From positions 6,882,001-6,946,000 of the forward strand of contig NZ_CP024608.1 of the NCBI RefSeq assembly GCF_002752675.1: a stretch of 64,000 nucleotides of DNA, read 5' to 3'. Origin of the DNA: Massilia violaceinigra. GTDB taxonomy: Bacteria; Pseudomonadota; Gammaproteobacteria; Burkholderiales; Burkholderiaceae_D. The notes beneath the pieces are model-generated. The model saw nothing but the letters and a program-made list of their open reading frames with translations. It made no database searches and was not told the DNA's origin. Shown piece by piece: positions 8,611 through 17,997 of the stretch (the stretch's first letter is position 1; the number at the start of each line of letters is the position of its first letter). A program made the translations under genes and the position numbers.

Positions 8611-8636
8611 AAAAACCCCGCTTGCGGGGTTTTTTT
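8611..8636 (+). terminator. Rho-independent terminator after the OsmB-like gene
   Basis: AAAAACCCCGC-TT-GCGGGGTTTTTT hairpin with long T tract; 8-10 bp of perfect stem. Confidence 0.92.
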
Positions 8637-8687
8637 ACGCCTGCTGTTTTATGATGGAGGAAAACGCCTGCCGATGGGAAGTTGTCG

Positions 8688-8958
8688 ATGCTGGCGCGAA
8701 TGTATCCACGTACCGTCGAGGACCCGGAGATCGAGGTCGCCAGACAGCCGTTATCGATGGGTCGGCATAAGCGCCCCCGCTCCTATGTTTCATCTTTCAC
8801 GATGGTCATGAACGATAATCTTTTGATCCAACTCAGCCGGGCAGATCTGCAAGCAGTAGCAAGTTATGCGGCGACCTGTGCAGGATATTCCTTAGGAATT
8901 TTTGAGCGGGACTTTCCTAAAGATATGCGTCCTCGTTCAGCGATCCAGGCTGCACTGC
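8688..8958 (+). pseudogene. Putative immunity-protein (Imm5-like) gene truncated by an IS3-family element
   Basis: A reading frame in which the segment after Met at 8808 (LSRADLQAVASYAATCAG, then FERDFPKDMRPRSAIQAALL) matches the start of the family annotated as putative immunity protein, an Imm5-like helical fold whose usual pattern is L-x2-DLRAVAAFA-x2-CAE then RPR-AI-AA. The frame runs into the left end of the insertion sequence at about 8959 and stops inside it. The expected C-terminal half is not found after the right end of the element, so the gene is truncated. The leading 40 residues are probably not part of the family. The family name is a recollection without a search. Confidence 0.5.
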
Positions 8959-8963
8959 TGTGG

Positions 8964-10147
<1,184 letters not shown>

Positions 10148-10205
10148 TTACTCCTCAGATGGTGGATTTTCCACCTATTGAGGTGTCCGGGCAAATTAGA
10201 CCACA

Positions 10206-10792
10206 GCAGATATCCTCCCGCGCCTCCCGGTGGGGGACGGGTGGGGGAGCTAATTCGAGCGCTAGACGGATCACTAAGATGATTTATGTACGCTCGTTGG
10301 CACCGGCCGAAAACTGACCCCCCTGTACGCATTGTGTCGACCTAAAACTGAGCCGGATCCTACTACTCCCCTGTCTGATCATTAACGGCAACGCTACCGA
10401 CTTGTTTTACATCTGGTTTTTACCAAGCCGCAGTATAAAGACCATTAAAAATACCATGAACGACGTGCGGCTGAACAAGCGCATCCGAACAGCGTCCGGG
10501 CTAACATTGCCCACCTTCCGGAAATTCGTCTTTGTGACGTGTAATAAGACAGGGGGCCACGGCGCTTGCACCTCCCCCTTCGCCAGCGCGCGGGCGGGCG
10601 GGCGGGCGGCGGGATTGTCGCCCCCCATCGTCGAGCTGCCCCTGCGCCATGGATGGCAAGCGATAAATACCTCGGCCGGCACTTTCCTGGAGCAAATGCC
10701 GGTTCCGGAACAAGGATTGACGCAATGGATGGCGTACCGCAAGCAGGTACTCGGACAGCGGCAAGACCCGTAGGCCGGCGCTGCCCGGCGGG
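10206..10792. other. Gene-poor stretch with possible IS remnant
   Basis: No convincing gene. Two copies of AAAACTGA(C/G)CC at 10310-10319 and 10344-10354, each preceded by CGACC or GGCCG, resemble the repeated ends of IS21-type elements, so this may be a leftover end. A run of GCGGGCGGGCGGGCGG lies near 10585-10605. Open frames here are low-quality and lack ribosome sites. Confidence 0.35.
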
Positions 10793-11524
10793 TCAGACGA
10801 AAGCGGTGGACAGCGCGCTGGCGCCGGCTTCCTTGACGATCTCGTAGCATTTGCAGGAGGCCGCGGCCAAGCCCTGCACGTCGAGAATTTCGATATTGCC
10901 GCGGCTGTAGATGATCAGCCCTTGCTGCTGCAAGGCGCTGGCGGCCTTGGTCACGCCGACCCGGCGCACGCCCAGCGCATGGGCCAGGAATTCGTGCGTA
11001 AGGTGGAATTTGTCGGACTTGAGGCGGTCGCGCGTGATGAGCAGCGAGCGCGCCAGGCGTGCTTCGAGCACGTGAAAACGGCTGCACACGGCGATCTGGA
11101 TCGCCTGCGCCAGCAAGGTATCGGTGTACCGGTACAGCACCCGCTGCAGCGCCGGATTGCGCGCGAACTCGGTGCGGAACTTGGCGCTGTCCATGCGGCT
11201 GGCGCACCCGGCGCGCTGCACGATGGCGCGCGTCTGCGCCGTGTCGTGCCCGAGCGCGACGGTGGCGCCCAGCATGCCTTCGCGTCCGACCAGGCCCACT
11301 TCGAGCGTCATGCGCCCTTCGGCCACGCCCAGCAGGGAGATCAGGCTATCGTGCGGAAAATAAATAAAGCGCACCGGCTCAGCCGGCTCGTACAGGACCT
11401 CGCCCACTTCCACCTGCACCGGTTCGAGCAAGGGAGACAGACGCGCCAGATCGTTATGCGGCAGGGCGGCGAGTAACTGGTTGCCGTTCGGGTGGTCGAG
11501 CTCTACGGCGGAAACGTGATTCAT
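10793..11524 (-). CDS. Crp/Fnr family transcription regulator, 243 aa
   Basis: An N-terminal cyclic-nucleotide-binding fold (VEVGEVLYEPAEPVRFIYFP, LVGREGMLG) is followed by a CRP-type winged helix (LTHEFLAHALGVRRVGVTKA). The ATG at 11524 is chosen because GGAGGGAG precedes it; a frame extension of 12 residues upstream lacks a site. No Fnr-type Cys cluster is seen at the N-terminus, so an iron-sulfur sensor is unlikely; the C-terminal CKCYEIVKEA resembles the CECYAVVKKE of the second Crp/Fnr protein at 45275-46009. It is divergent from a glycine-zipper gene with a palindromic site between them. Confidence 0.88.
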   Translation of the reverse strand: MNHVSAVELDHPNGNQLLAALPHNDLARLSPLLEPVQVEVGEVLYEPAEPVRFIYFPHDSLISLLGVAEGRMTLEVGLVGREGMLGATVALGHDTAQTRAIVQRAGCASRMDSAKFRTEFARNPALQRVLYRYTDTLLAQAIQIAVCSRFHVLEARLARSLLITRDRLKSDKFHLTHEFLAHALGVRRVGVTKAASALQQQGLIIYSRGNIEILDVQGLAAASCKCYEIVKEAGASALSTAFV

Positions 11525-11665
11525 CGCTCCCTCCGGCAAGCAAAGCGTGTGGTCGACCATAAGTCAAAACGGATAGCGATCATTAGATAGGTAAGGCCAG
11601 GTAAATACTGCGGATACATTTACAAACAATTTCAATCAGCGTAACGGCAATAATAGGCAAAGTAT

Positions 11666-11679
11666 GTACGGTGACGCAC
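11666..11679. promoter_or_regulatory. Palindromic site GTACG-GTGA-CGCAC
   Basis: A copy of GTNCG-N4-CGNAC in the divergent region between the Crp/Fnr gene and the glycine-zipper gene, 82 bases before the latter. Its position next to a Crp/Fnr gene makes self-recognition plausible. Confidence 0.5.
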
Positions 11680-11761
11680 GGAAGCACCGCCGCATCCTCG
11701 GGAGAATGGCCTGCATCAACCCGACCGTGCAGCAGCGCACATTCAATCCAAAGGAAACACC

Positions 11762-12496
11762 ATGAGTAGTCCCATTTCCCCCGCGGCGCCGAGTGCGCGG
11801 CATCCCCTGCTGCTCGCCGCCGCGGTCGCCGTCATCGTGTTTTGCGGCACCGGCACGGCCGCCATCCTGGGCTGGATTCCGTCCTCCATCGGCAGCACGC
11901 CCGCCGCGGCCGAACTGAGCGAAATCGACCGCGCCGTGCTCGCCTCCAAACTGCAGGGCACCACGCCGCCCCAGCCGGCCGCGCTCGATCTGCGCGAGCT
12001 CGACCACGACGGCGACCGTGAACGCGACCGCGACCGCGCGGCCGATCGCCTCGCCGCGCGCGAACGCGCCGCCGAACGCGCCGCCCTCGACAATGCGGCG
12101 CCGCAACGCAAACCGGCCCCGCGCTTGGCCGCGGCCGAACCGGTGAAGGAAAGCGGCTGGTGCGCGCACTGCGGCAATATCGAATCGGTGCGTGAAGTGA
12201 GCCAGCGCGCCGAAGGCAGCGGCCTGGGCGCGGCCGGCGGCGCCCTGCTCGGCGGCCTGCTGGGCAACCAGGTCGGCGGCGGCAACGGCCGCAAGCTGGC
12301 CACCGTGGCCGGCGCGGTTGGCGGCGCTGTGGTCGGCAATCAGGTCGAAGGCAATATGAAGGCGACCCGCAGCTACGAAATCCGCGTGCGCCTCGACGAT
12401 GGCGGCGCGCGCACCTTTCATCAGCAGAGCGCCGCCGGCTGGCGCGCGGGCGACCGCGTCAAGATCGTCAACGGGACCTTGCGCTCGGCCGCCTGA
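11762..12496 (+). CDS. Glycine-zipper 2TM membrane protein, 244 aa
   Basis: An N-terminal membrane helix (HPLLLAAAVAVIVFCGTGTA) leads to a charged linker rich in Arg/Asp/Ala (DGDRERDRDRAADRLAARER), then a CAHC pair (WCAHCGNIESVREV), a glycine zipper (LGAAGGALLGGLLGNQVGGG) and a soluble tail (GDRVKIVNGTL). The zipper and tail align with the partial protein at 1-319, so they are paralogues. The CAHC pair may bind metal or form a disulfide. Ends at the terminator 12517-12558. Confidence 0.85.
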   Translation: MSSPISPAAPSARHPLLLAAAVAVIVFCGTGTAAILGWIPSSIGSTPAAAELSEIDRAVLASKLQGTTPPQPAALDLRELDHDGDRERDRDRAADRLAARERAAERAALDNAAPQRKPAPRLAAAEPVKESGWCAHCGNIESVREVSQRAEGSGLGAAGGALLGGLLGNQVGGGNGRKLATVAGAVGGAVVGNQVEGNMKATRSYEIRVRLDDGGARTFHQQSAAGWRAGDRVKIVNGTLRSAA

Positions 12497-12516
12497 TCCC
12501 GAACAGCAGTACAAAA

Positions 12517-12558
12517 AAACAACGCCCCTGGCTGAAAAGCAAGGGGCGTTGTGTTTTC
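12517..12558 (+). terminator. Rho-independent terminator after glycine-zipper gene
   Basis: CAACGCCCCT (12520-12529) pairs with AGGGGCGTTG (12542-12551) across a 12-base loop, with an A run before and T-rich sequence after. Confidence 0.85.
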
Positions 12559-12667
12559 TTCTTTGCAATGTGTGCCAGCGAACCGATCTCCTGATGAGCT
12601 GGCGGGAGAATGGCTTCACGCCTGCAGCAAACGGCGCGGCAGTATCACCAGAGACGAGGGATTTATC

Positions 12668-12898
12668 ATGAACCGCATGGTTTGGATCGGCATTTTAGCT
12701 TGGGGCATTATCGTGACGCTGTTCGGTTTCAGCGCCGCGGGACCTGTCGCGGCGGGCAGCAGCGTCACGATGCAAGCCCAGGATGTGGTGTTCCTGATTG
12801 CCGGCGGCCTGGTGGCCTGCCTGATCGGTCTCGTTGGCCTGGCTGGCGTATTGGGATGGTTGCCAGCCTTGCGAAACGAACAAAAAAGTTATTCTTAA
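12668..12898 (+). CDS. Small two-helix membrane protein, 76 aa
   Basis: Two hydrophobic helices (VWIGILAWGIIVTLFGFSAA and VVFLIAGGLVACLIGLVGLA) with a short loop; no family recognised. ATG 12668 is used with GAGG about 10 bases before; an upstream in-frame extension overlaps the preceding terminator. Stands between envelope stress genes. Confidence 0.65.
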   Translation: MNRMVWIGILAWGIIVTLFGFSAAGPVAAGSSVTMQAQDVVFLIAGGLVACLIGLVGLAGVLGWLPALRNEQKSYS

Positions 12899-12899
12899 T

Positions 12900-12913
12900 G
12901 TACGCCAGCGTAC
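12900..12913. promoter_or_regulatory. Palindromic site GTACG-CCAG-CGTAC
   Basis: A near-perfect copy of GTNCG-N4-CGNAC, 77 bases before the lmo0937-like gene. It starts at the last base before 12901, just after the stop of the preceding gene. Confidence 0.55.
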
Positions 12914-12990
12914 GGAGCGGCATGCAAGAGTTCTGCATACTGCAATCACGACATACCAGTCGTCTATAAAAACCCACCGAGGACAATATC

Positions 12991-13137
12991 ATGCTCTATA
13001 CAATCGCCGTCGTACTTCTTATCCTGTGGCTGCTTGGTTTGGTCACTTCCTATACAATTGGCGGCTTCATCCACATTTTGCTGGTTGTCGCAGTCATCAT
13101 GATTCTGGTTCGCCTGATCAGCGGCCGAGGTATCTAG
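12991..13137 (+). CDS. lmo0937-family small membrane protein, 48 aa
   Basis: A 48-residue hydrophobic protein (LYTIAVVLLILWLLGLVTSY, then GGFIHILLVVAVIMILVRLI) ending in SGRGI. The GG-x-IH-LLV-AV pattern is that of the lmo0937 family of tiny bacterial membrane proteins; function unknown. GAGGA lies eight bases before ATG 12991. A palindromic site stands upstream. Confidence 0.85.
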   Translation: MLYTIAVVLLILWLLGLVTSYTIGGFIHILLVVAVIMILVRLISGRGI

Positions 13138-13243
13138 CTGACGCATGATCCGGCCATCGACCGATGTCCGATCCGTTTCGCGGTCGCGCCTGGCATAGCC
13201 TGGTGTGACAGCGAAACGGATTAATTACTTTTGGAGCCACACT

Positions 13244-13909
13244 ATGAAAAAGAACCTGAGCAAATCCCTGATTGGTATCACCATCGTCGCCATGTTTGCC
13301 ACCGGTTGCGCCGACATGTCGCCGACCCAGCGCGGCACCGCCACCGGCGCCGGCGTTGGCGCTGGCCTCGGTGCCATCATTGGCGCCTCCGCCGGCAGCG
13401 GCGGACGCGCGGGCAAGGGGGCCCTGATCGGTGGCGCCGCCGGCGCGATCATCGGCAATATCTGGTCGAACCGCATGGAACAGCAGAAGCAAGCCATGGA
13501 ACAAGCCACGCGCGGCACCGGCATCCAGGTCAGCCAGACCCAGGATAACCGCCTGAAGCTCGACGTGCCTGCCGACGTGTCGTTCGACACCGGCCGTTCC
13601 GACATCAAATCGAATTTCCGTCCGGTGCTCGAACGCTTCGCCGCGACCCTGCAGGACAATCCTGCGACCACCGTGACCATCATCGGCCACACCGACAGCA
13701 CCGGCGGCGACGCCGTCAACCAGCCGCTGTCGGTCGACCGCGCCGCCCAGACGCGCGATTATCTCGCCTCGCGCGGCGTCTCGCCGAACCGCATCATGAT
13801 CGATGGCCGCGGCGAACGCGAACCGGTCGCCTCGAACGATGACGCTTCCGGCCGCGCGCGCAACCGCCGCGTCGAGATCTACGTCGCCGAGCCGAACCGC
13901 CAGGGTTAA
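13244..13909 (+). CDS. OmpA-family lipoprotein with glycine zipper (YiaD-like), 221 aa
   Basis: Lipobox FATGCAD, a glycine zipper at about 25-75 (ATGAGVGAGLGAIIGASAG, GALIGGAAGAIIGN), a helical linker, and a C-terminal OmpA domain (VSFDTGRSDIKSNFRPVL, IIGHTDSTGG, NRRVEIYV). This is the architecture of YiaD-type lipoproteins that link outer membrane and peptidoglycan. ATG 13244 has TTGGAG upstream. It ends at a bidirectional terminator shared with the convergent DeoR gene. Confidence 0.92.
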   Translation: MKKNLSKSLIGITIVAMFATGCADMSPTQRGTATGAGVGAGLGAIIGASAGSGGRAGKGALIGGAAGAIIGNIWSNRMEQQKQAMEQATRGTGIQVSQTQDNRLKLDVPADVSFDTGRSDIKSNFRPVLERFAATLQDNPATTVTIIGHTDSTGGDAVNQPLSVDRAAQTRDYLASRGVSPNRIMIDGRGEREPVASNDDASGRARNRRVEIYVAEPNRQG

Positions 13910-13928
13910 GCCCCCGCTGCACTACCCC

Positions 13929-13958
13929 AAAAGCCGGCATCGCGATGCCGGCTTTTTT
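13929..13958. terminator. Bidirectional terminator between OmpA and DeoR genes
   Basis: AAAAGCCGGCAT-CGCG-ATGCCGGCTTTTTT hairpin with A and T tracts on the two sides, placed between convergent genes. Confidence 0.9.
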
Positions 13959-14727
13959 ACGCCGGCGCCACGTGCACCGTCACGCCGAGCGCGCGGTAGC
14001 GCCCCAGCAAGGCGTCGTCGGTGCCGTGCGCCACCACCAGCGCGGCAATCTGGTCGGCGCCGGCGATGCGGTAGGGCGAGGCGGTCGCCAGTTTTTCGGG
14101 CGAGGCCAGCACCACGGTCTGCGCGGCCGCGCGCAACATGGCGCGCTTGACGGCCGCCTCCTCGACGTCGCCGGTGGACAGGCCGGCATCCGGGTCGATA
14201 CTGCTCACGCCCAGGAAGCACAGGTCGGCGCGCACCTGGGCGATCGCTTCCAGCGTGGCCGCGCCCACCCCCACCACCGAATGGCGGTACAGGCGCCCGC
14301 CGAGCATGATCACCTCCACCTGCTCGTGCTCCAGCAGCGCCAGCGCCACCGAGGGACTGTGGGTGAGCACCGTGGCGCGCAAGTCCGGCGCCAGGGACCG
14401 CACCAGGTGGCCTGACGTGGTGCCGCCATCGATGAACACCACCTGTCCCGGCACGATCAGCGCGGCGGCGGCGCGGCCGATAGCCGCCTTGGCGTGCGCC
14501 GACATGTGCGCACGGGCGCGGAAGTCGGCCAGCGCCGGCGAGGCGGGCAAGGCCGGCAGCGCACCGCCGTGCACGCGCTGCAGCAAGCCTTCACGCGCCA
14601 GCTCGCGCAGGTCGCGCCGGATGGTGTCTTCCGACAAACCCAGTTCCTCGCTCACGGCCTTGGCCACCACCTGCCCGTCGCGCCGCAACAGGTCCATCAG
14701 ATATTGTTTTCGCTGGGTCGTCAGCAT
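13957..14727 (-). CDS. DeoR/GlpR family transcription regulator, 256 aa
   Basis: DeoR-type helix-turn-helix at the N-terminus (RRDGQVVAKAVSEELGLSED-TIRRDLREL) and a sugar-phosphate isomerase-like sensor domain (VFIDGGTTSGHLVRSL, SVVGVGAATLEAI). The sensor usually binds a phosphorylated sugar. Start at 14727 is set by GGAGCAGTC; upstream codons cross the promoter region. Divergent from a NudK-type hydrolase with direct repeats in the shared promoter, so it probably controls that gene. Confidence 0.9.
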   Translation of the reverse strand: MLTTQRKQYLMDLLRRDGQVVAKAVSEELGLSEDTIRRDLRELAREGLLQRVHGGALPALPASPALADFRARAHMSAHAKAAIGRAAAALIVPGQVVFIDGGTTSGHLVRSLAPDLRATVLTHSPSVALALLEHEQVEVIMLGGRLYRHSVVGVGAATLEAIAQVRADLCFLGVSSIDPDAGLSTGDVEEAAVKRAMLRAAAQTVVLASPEKLATASPYRIAGADQIAALVVAHGTDDALLGRYRALGVTVHVAPA

Positions 14728-14749
14728 GACTGCTCCTGCACGTATTTTC

Positions 14750-14779
14750 TTGACATTGCACGATTTTGCACGATATTCT
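14750..14779 (+). promoter_or_regulatory. Sigma70 promoter with embedded TTGCACGAT direct repeat
   Basis: TTGACA (14750-14755) and TATTCT (14774-14779) are 18 bases apart. The spacer holds TTGCACGAT twice (14756-14764 and 14766-14774), one helical turn apart, with a further TGCACG at 14737-14742. Repeats inside the spacer are what a DeoR-type repressor site should look like. Confidence 0.7.
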
Positions 14780-14812
14780 AAAAAACACCAAGCACAATCA
14801 CGGAGAAGCGCC

Positions 14813-15400
14813 ATGCAAGAAACACGGGTACGCATCGACCAGGAAGAACTGCTCTCTGACAACTGGTACATCTTGAAGCGCCTGACCTTTTCGCTGCGCC
14901 GGCGCGACGGCAGCTGGCAGAGCCAGACGCGCGAAGTCTACGACCGCGGCAACGGCGCCGTGATCCTGCTGTACAACCTGCGCCAGCGCACGGTGCTGCT
15001 CACGCGCCAGTTCCGCATTCCCGCTTTTGTGAATGGCCACGACGGTTTTCTGATCGAAGCGGCCGCCGGCCTGCTCGACAATGCCAGCCCCGAGCAGCGC
15101 ATCCGCGCGGAAGCCGAGGAAGAAACCGGTTACCGCATTCACGACGTGAAAAAAATCTATGACCTGTTCATGAGTCCCGGTTCGGTGACCGAACGCCTGC
15201 ACTTTTTCATCGGTGCCTACGAGCCGGAACACAAGGTGGGCGATGGCGGCGGCCTGGCCGCCGAAGGTGAAGATATCGACGTGCTCGAACTCGGTTTCGA
15301 CGACGCGCTGGCAATGATGGCCAGCGGCGAGATCATGGATGGCAAGACGGTCCTGCTGTTGCAATATCTCCAGTTGCACCTGATGTCGGCGCAAACCTAG
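14813..15400 (+). CDS. nudK: NudK-like GDP-mannose pyrophosphatase (NUDIX), 195 aa
   Basis: NUDIX hydrolase whose length and sequence match NudK (YffH): LSDNWYILKR start, then the box GLLDNASPEQRIRAEAEEE-TGY at residues 86-107, SPGSVTERLHFFIG after it. NudK splits GDP-mannose to GMP and mannose-1-phosphate. The first acidic residue of the box is Ser here (NAS against NDE in E. coli), while the catalytic EEETG is intact. Preceded by its own promoter and a DeoR regulator on the other strand, suggesting sugar-phosphate control. Confidence 0.88.
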   Translation: MQETRVRIDQEELLSDNWYILKRLTFSLRRRDGSWQSQTREVYDRGNGAVILLYNLRQRTVLLTRQFRIPAFVNGHDGFLIEAAAGLLDNASPEQRIRAEAEEETGYRIHDVKKIYDLFMSPGSVTERLHFFIGAYEPEHKVGDGGGLAAEGEDIDVLELGFDDALAMMASGEIMDGKTVLLLQYLQLHLMSAQT

Positions 15401-15446
15401 CGCCAGATCAATACATCGGCGTGGGAGGCACGCGATAGTTGCACCT

Positions 15447-15902
15447 ATGAATGCACATACCTCCCTCTCAGAGAACCCGGCAGCGCGCGCCGCGCGGCGC
15501 GACACGCTGTGGAACCCGGACGCCGCCGCCTGCTGGAGCCTGCTGCTCACGCCCCTGTTCGGCACTTACCTGATCATCCGCAACTGGGAAGCGCTCGGCG
15601 AGCCCGGGCGCGCCGTGCGCGCATGCTGGTGGTTCGCCCTCAGCCTGGTGATGCTCATCCTCAACTTCTACTATTCCTTGCTGTGCGGCGAGTCCTTGCC
15701 CATACGCATGAGCAACGTGATTTTCTTGCTGGTCTGGTATATCGCCGAGGCCAGTCCCCAGGAGCGCTTCATCCGCGAGCGCCTGGGCACCGATTATGCG
15801 CGCCAGTCCTGGGCCGTCGCCCTGCCCTGCGCGCTGGTGCTGTTCATTGCGTACGTGTTCGGCTACGTCCGGCTGCTCGCCTTGATCACGCAGGTGCATT
15901 GA
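15447..15902 (+). CDS. Hypothetical membrane protein, 151 aa
   Basis: A protein with about four hydrophobic helices (ACWSLLLTPLFGTYLIIRNW, WFALSLVMLILNFYYSLLCG, NVIFLLVWYIAE, ALPCALVLFIAYVFGYVRLL). The pattern of a Trp-rich first helix followed by RNW is seen in uncharacterised proteobacterial membrane proteins; no function is claimed. It starts 46 bases after nudK and may be in the same transcript. Confidence 0.65.
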   Translation: MNAHTSLSENPAARAARRDTLWNPDAAACWSLLLTPLFGTYLIIRNWEALGEPGRAVRACWWFALSLVMLILNFYYSLLCGESLPIRMSNVIFLLVWYIAEASPQERFIRERLGTDYARQSWAVALPCALVLFIAYVFGYVRLLALITQVH

Positions 15903-15980
15903 GATGGACGCCGTCCGCATTGGCGTCGCAGTTGGCGGTACCCACTTTTCGCAGGTTGACCACTCGCACAGGAGCACGGT

Positions 15981-16265
15981 ATGAGCACGGAGCGTTTTGC
16001 CCATTTTTTGGATTCTCTGCAATCCTGGAGCGCGGAAGCGCCCGCACCGGCCACGGCGCCGGCGACCTCCACCGGCCAGACCAACGCCAACCAGAGCGCG
16101 CGCGTGCGCCGCGTCAAGGGTTTGCTGGAAGCGGTTGGATCGGATCCGTCCTGGCGCGCGCGCGGCGACGTCCAGGCCGGCAACGACAGCGCGGCGAACC
16201 ATGCCGACCAACGCGATGACGAGCTCGACGACCTCGACGAAGAAGGCGACGACGAGTTCAACTGA
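15981..16265 (+). CDS. Hypothetical acidic small protein, 94 aa
   Basis: Begins MSTERFAHFLDSLQSW, has an Ala/Pro/Thr linker, a basic patch (ARVRRVKGLLEAVG) and an acidic tail (DDELDDLDEEGDDEF). CAGGAG lies a few bases upstream of ATG 15981. No family recognised and no signal peptide; probably cytoplasmic and partly disordered. Confidence 0.6.
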   Translation: MSTERFAHFLDSLQSWSAEAPAPATAPATSTGQTNANQSARVRRVKGLLEAVGSDPSWRARGDVQAGNDSAANHADQRDDELDDLDEEGDDEFN

Positions 16266-16376
16266 TCGGCTTGCCGGCCGACGGCGGCGGCGCGGCCCGC
16301 CGTTCGCCTGCGTGTTCTATTAACAACATCCAGTGCGCGTTTCGCGATAAACTCGCGTATTCACACTGGAGACACC

Positions 16377-16967
16377 ATGAACCCACGCCTTCGCCTGACC
16401 GCCCTCGCCATCGTTTCCGCCGCGACCTTGTCGCTCGCGCCCGCCAGCGCCGCCACCCAGAACATGAAGCCCGGTCTCTGGGAAAACACCAGCAAGTCGA
16501 CCTCGCAAAACGCAGAGATTGCGAAGGCCATGGCAGAGATGCAGAAACAGATGAAATCCATGCCGCCGGAACAGCGCAAGGCGATGGAAAAAGCGATGGG
16601 CAACTCCGGTGCGTCGAACTTCAAGCTCAACGACGACGGCAGCGTCACCGTCAAGATGTGCATCACCCAGAAAATGATCGACGATTCGGCCGGCAACCAT
16701 CTTGGCCAGCTCAACGGCAAGTGCACCCACAAGAAGGGAGCGCTGGTGGGCGGCACGCAAAGTTTCTCTTACACCTGCGTCAACCCGCAAGCCAGCGGCG
16801 AGGGCAAGATTTCGTACCAGGCCGACTCCTACAGCTCGACCGTGACGATGACGTCCAGCGCCGCCGGCGCCATGGGAAACATGACCATGGAATCGACGGG
16901 CAAGTATTTGGGCGCCAACTGCGGCGACGTCAAGCCGGTCGATCTCAAGCCGGCCGCCGGCAAATAA
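16377..16967 (+). CDS. DUF3617 exported protein, 196 aa
   Basis: Signal peptide ending LAPASAA, then the motif NMKPGLWENT that opens DUF3617 domains, an inserted helical segment (KAMAEMQKQMKSMPPEQRKA), and the paired-Cys beta region (VKMCITQKM, GKCTHKKG, SYTCVNPQ, GANCGDVKP). DUF3617 proteins are periplasmic and of unknown role. Single gene; convergent with the aminotransferase. Confidence 0.85.
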   Translation: MNPRLRLTALAIVSAATLSLAPASAATQNMKPGLWENTSKSTSQNAEIAKAMAEMQKQMKSMPPEQRKAMEKAMGNSGASNFKLNDDGSVTVKMCITQKMIDDSAGNHLGQLNGKCTHKKGALVGGTQSFSYTCVNPQASGEGKISYQADSYSSTVTMTSSAAGAMGNMTMESTGKYLGANCGDVKPVDLKPAAGK

Positions 16968-16995
16968 GGCATCCGGCGGCGCGGCCGGCAGTGCG

Positions 16996-17832
16996 TTACG
17001 CCGCGCCCGAAAACGCCAGGTAGCGCTCGCGCGCCAGGGTCGCCACCGGTCCGATGGCCAAGGTGCGCCCTTCGTAGCGGATGCACGGGGTGACCTTGCC
17101 GTAGTTGCCGGTGTTGAAGATTTCCAGCGCCGTTAGCAGCTCGTCCGGGTGCACGCTGCGCTCTTCCACCGCCACGCCGGCCTCGGCCAATAGCCCGATC
17201 ACCCGGGCGCGCGTAATGCCGGCCAGGAAAGTGCCATTCGGCACCGGCGTCACCACCTTGCCCTCGGGCGTGACCAGGAACAGGTTCGAGGTCGCGAACT
17301 CGCCCACATTGCCGTCGCTGTCGACCACCACCGCATTATCGAATCCGCGCGCGCTCGCTTCGCGGATCGCGCGCGTGGTGTTGGCGTACAGGGCCGAGGC
17401 CTTGGCATCGGTCGGCGCCATGCTGGCGTCCGGCCGGCACAGGCTCGACAGGCAGGCTGAAAAACCGGTGAACGGCGGCATCGGCGCATCGAACAAGGTC
17501 AGCGCGAAACCGCTCTTCTCGGGCACCGGCACCAGGAAACCCTCGGCGCCGAACACCAGCGGGCGTACATACAGTTCTGCATCGGCCGGAAACTTGCCCA
17601 CCCCTTCGCGCACCAGCGCTTCCATCTCGTCCACCGTCAGCGGACATTGCAAACCGAGCCGCTCGGCCGAGTGAATCACGCGCTGCAAATGCAGGCGCAG
17701 ATCGGGCAACTGGCCGCGGATGGCGCGCGCGCCATCGAATACCGACGAGCCCAGCCACACGCTATGGTCCATCGCGCCGAACAGCGGCACATTACCTTCG
17801 GCCCATTGCCCTTTGAAATAAGTCAAATACAT
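16996..17832 (-). CDS. Branched-chain amino-acid aminotransferase (class IV PLP), 278 aa
   Basis: Class IV aminotransferase fold. The PLP lysine is Lys144 in TDAKASALYAN, and the cofactor-phosphate region EFATSNLFLV (from Glu178) is present. N-terminal FDGARAIRG matches the substrate loop of IlvE-like enzymes. It should interconvert Val/Leu/Ile and their keto acids with glutamate. At 278 residues it is slightly shorter than IlvE (about 310), and D-amino-acid transaminase or ADC lyase activity cannot be excluded. GAGGGG precedes the ATG at 17832. Monocistronic. Confidence 0.85.
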   Translation of the reverse strand: MYLTYFKGQWAEGNVPLFGAMDHSVWLGSSVFDGARAIRGQLPDLRLHLQRVIHSAERLGLQCPLTVDEMEALVREGVGKFPADAELYVRPLVFGAEGFLVPVPEKSGFALTLFDAPMPPFTGFSACLSSLCRPDASMAPTDAKASALYANTTRAIREASARGFDNAVVVDSDGNVGEFATSNLFLVTPEGKVVTPVPNGTFLAGITRARVIGLLAEAGVAVEERSVHPDELLTALEIFNTGNYGKVTPCIRYEGRTLAIGPVATLARERYLAFSGAA

Positions 17833-17997
17833 ACTTGCCCCTCAGTCATTGTTCTGCGTTCCAGTTTAACCGAACTTAGAGGTGGTGCTCCATCACGGGC
17901 CCGGCAATATGCCGGCCTGAACTGTTAGCATTGAGAATGTTGCAAAGATACATTTAACTTAACGCAGTCCAATTCGCGAACGTCATATTGATGAGCC

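Noticed and set aside
10402..10773. 123-codon plus-strand frame
   Set aside because: No ribosome site, low-complexity centre from a GGGC repeat, no family pattern.
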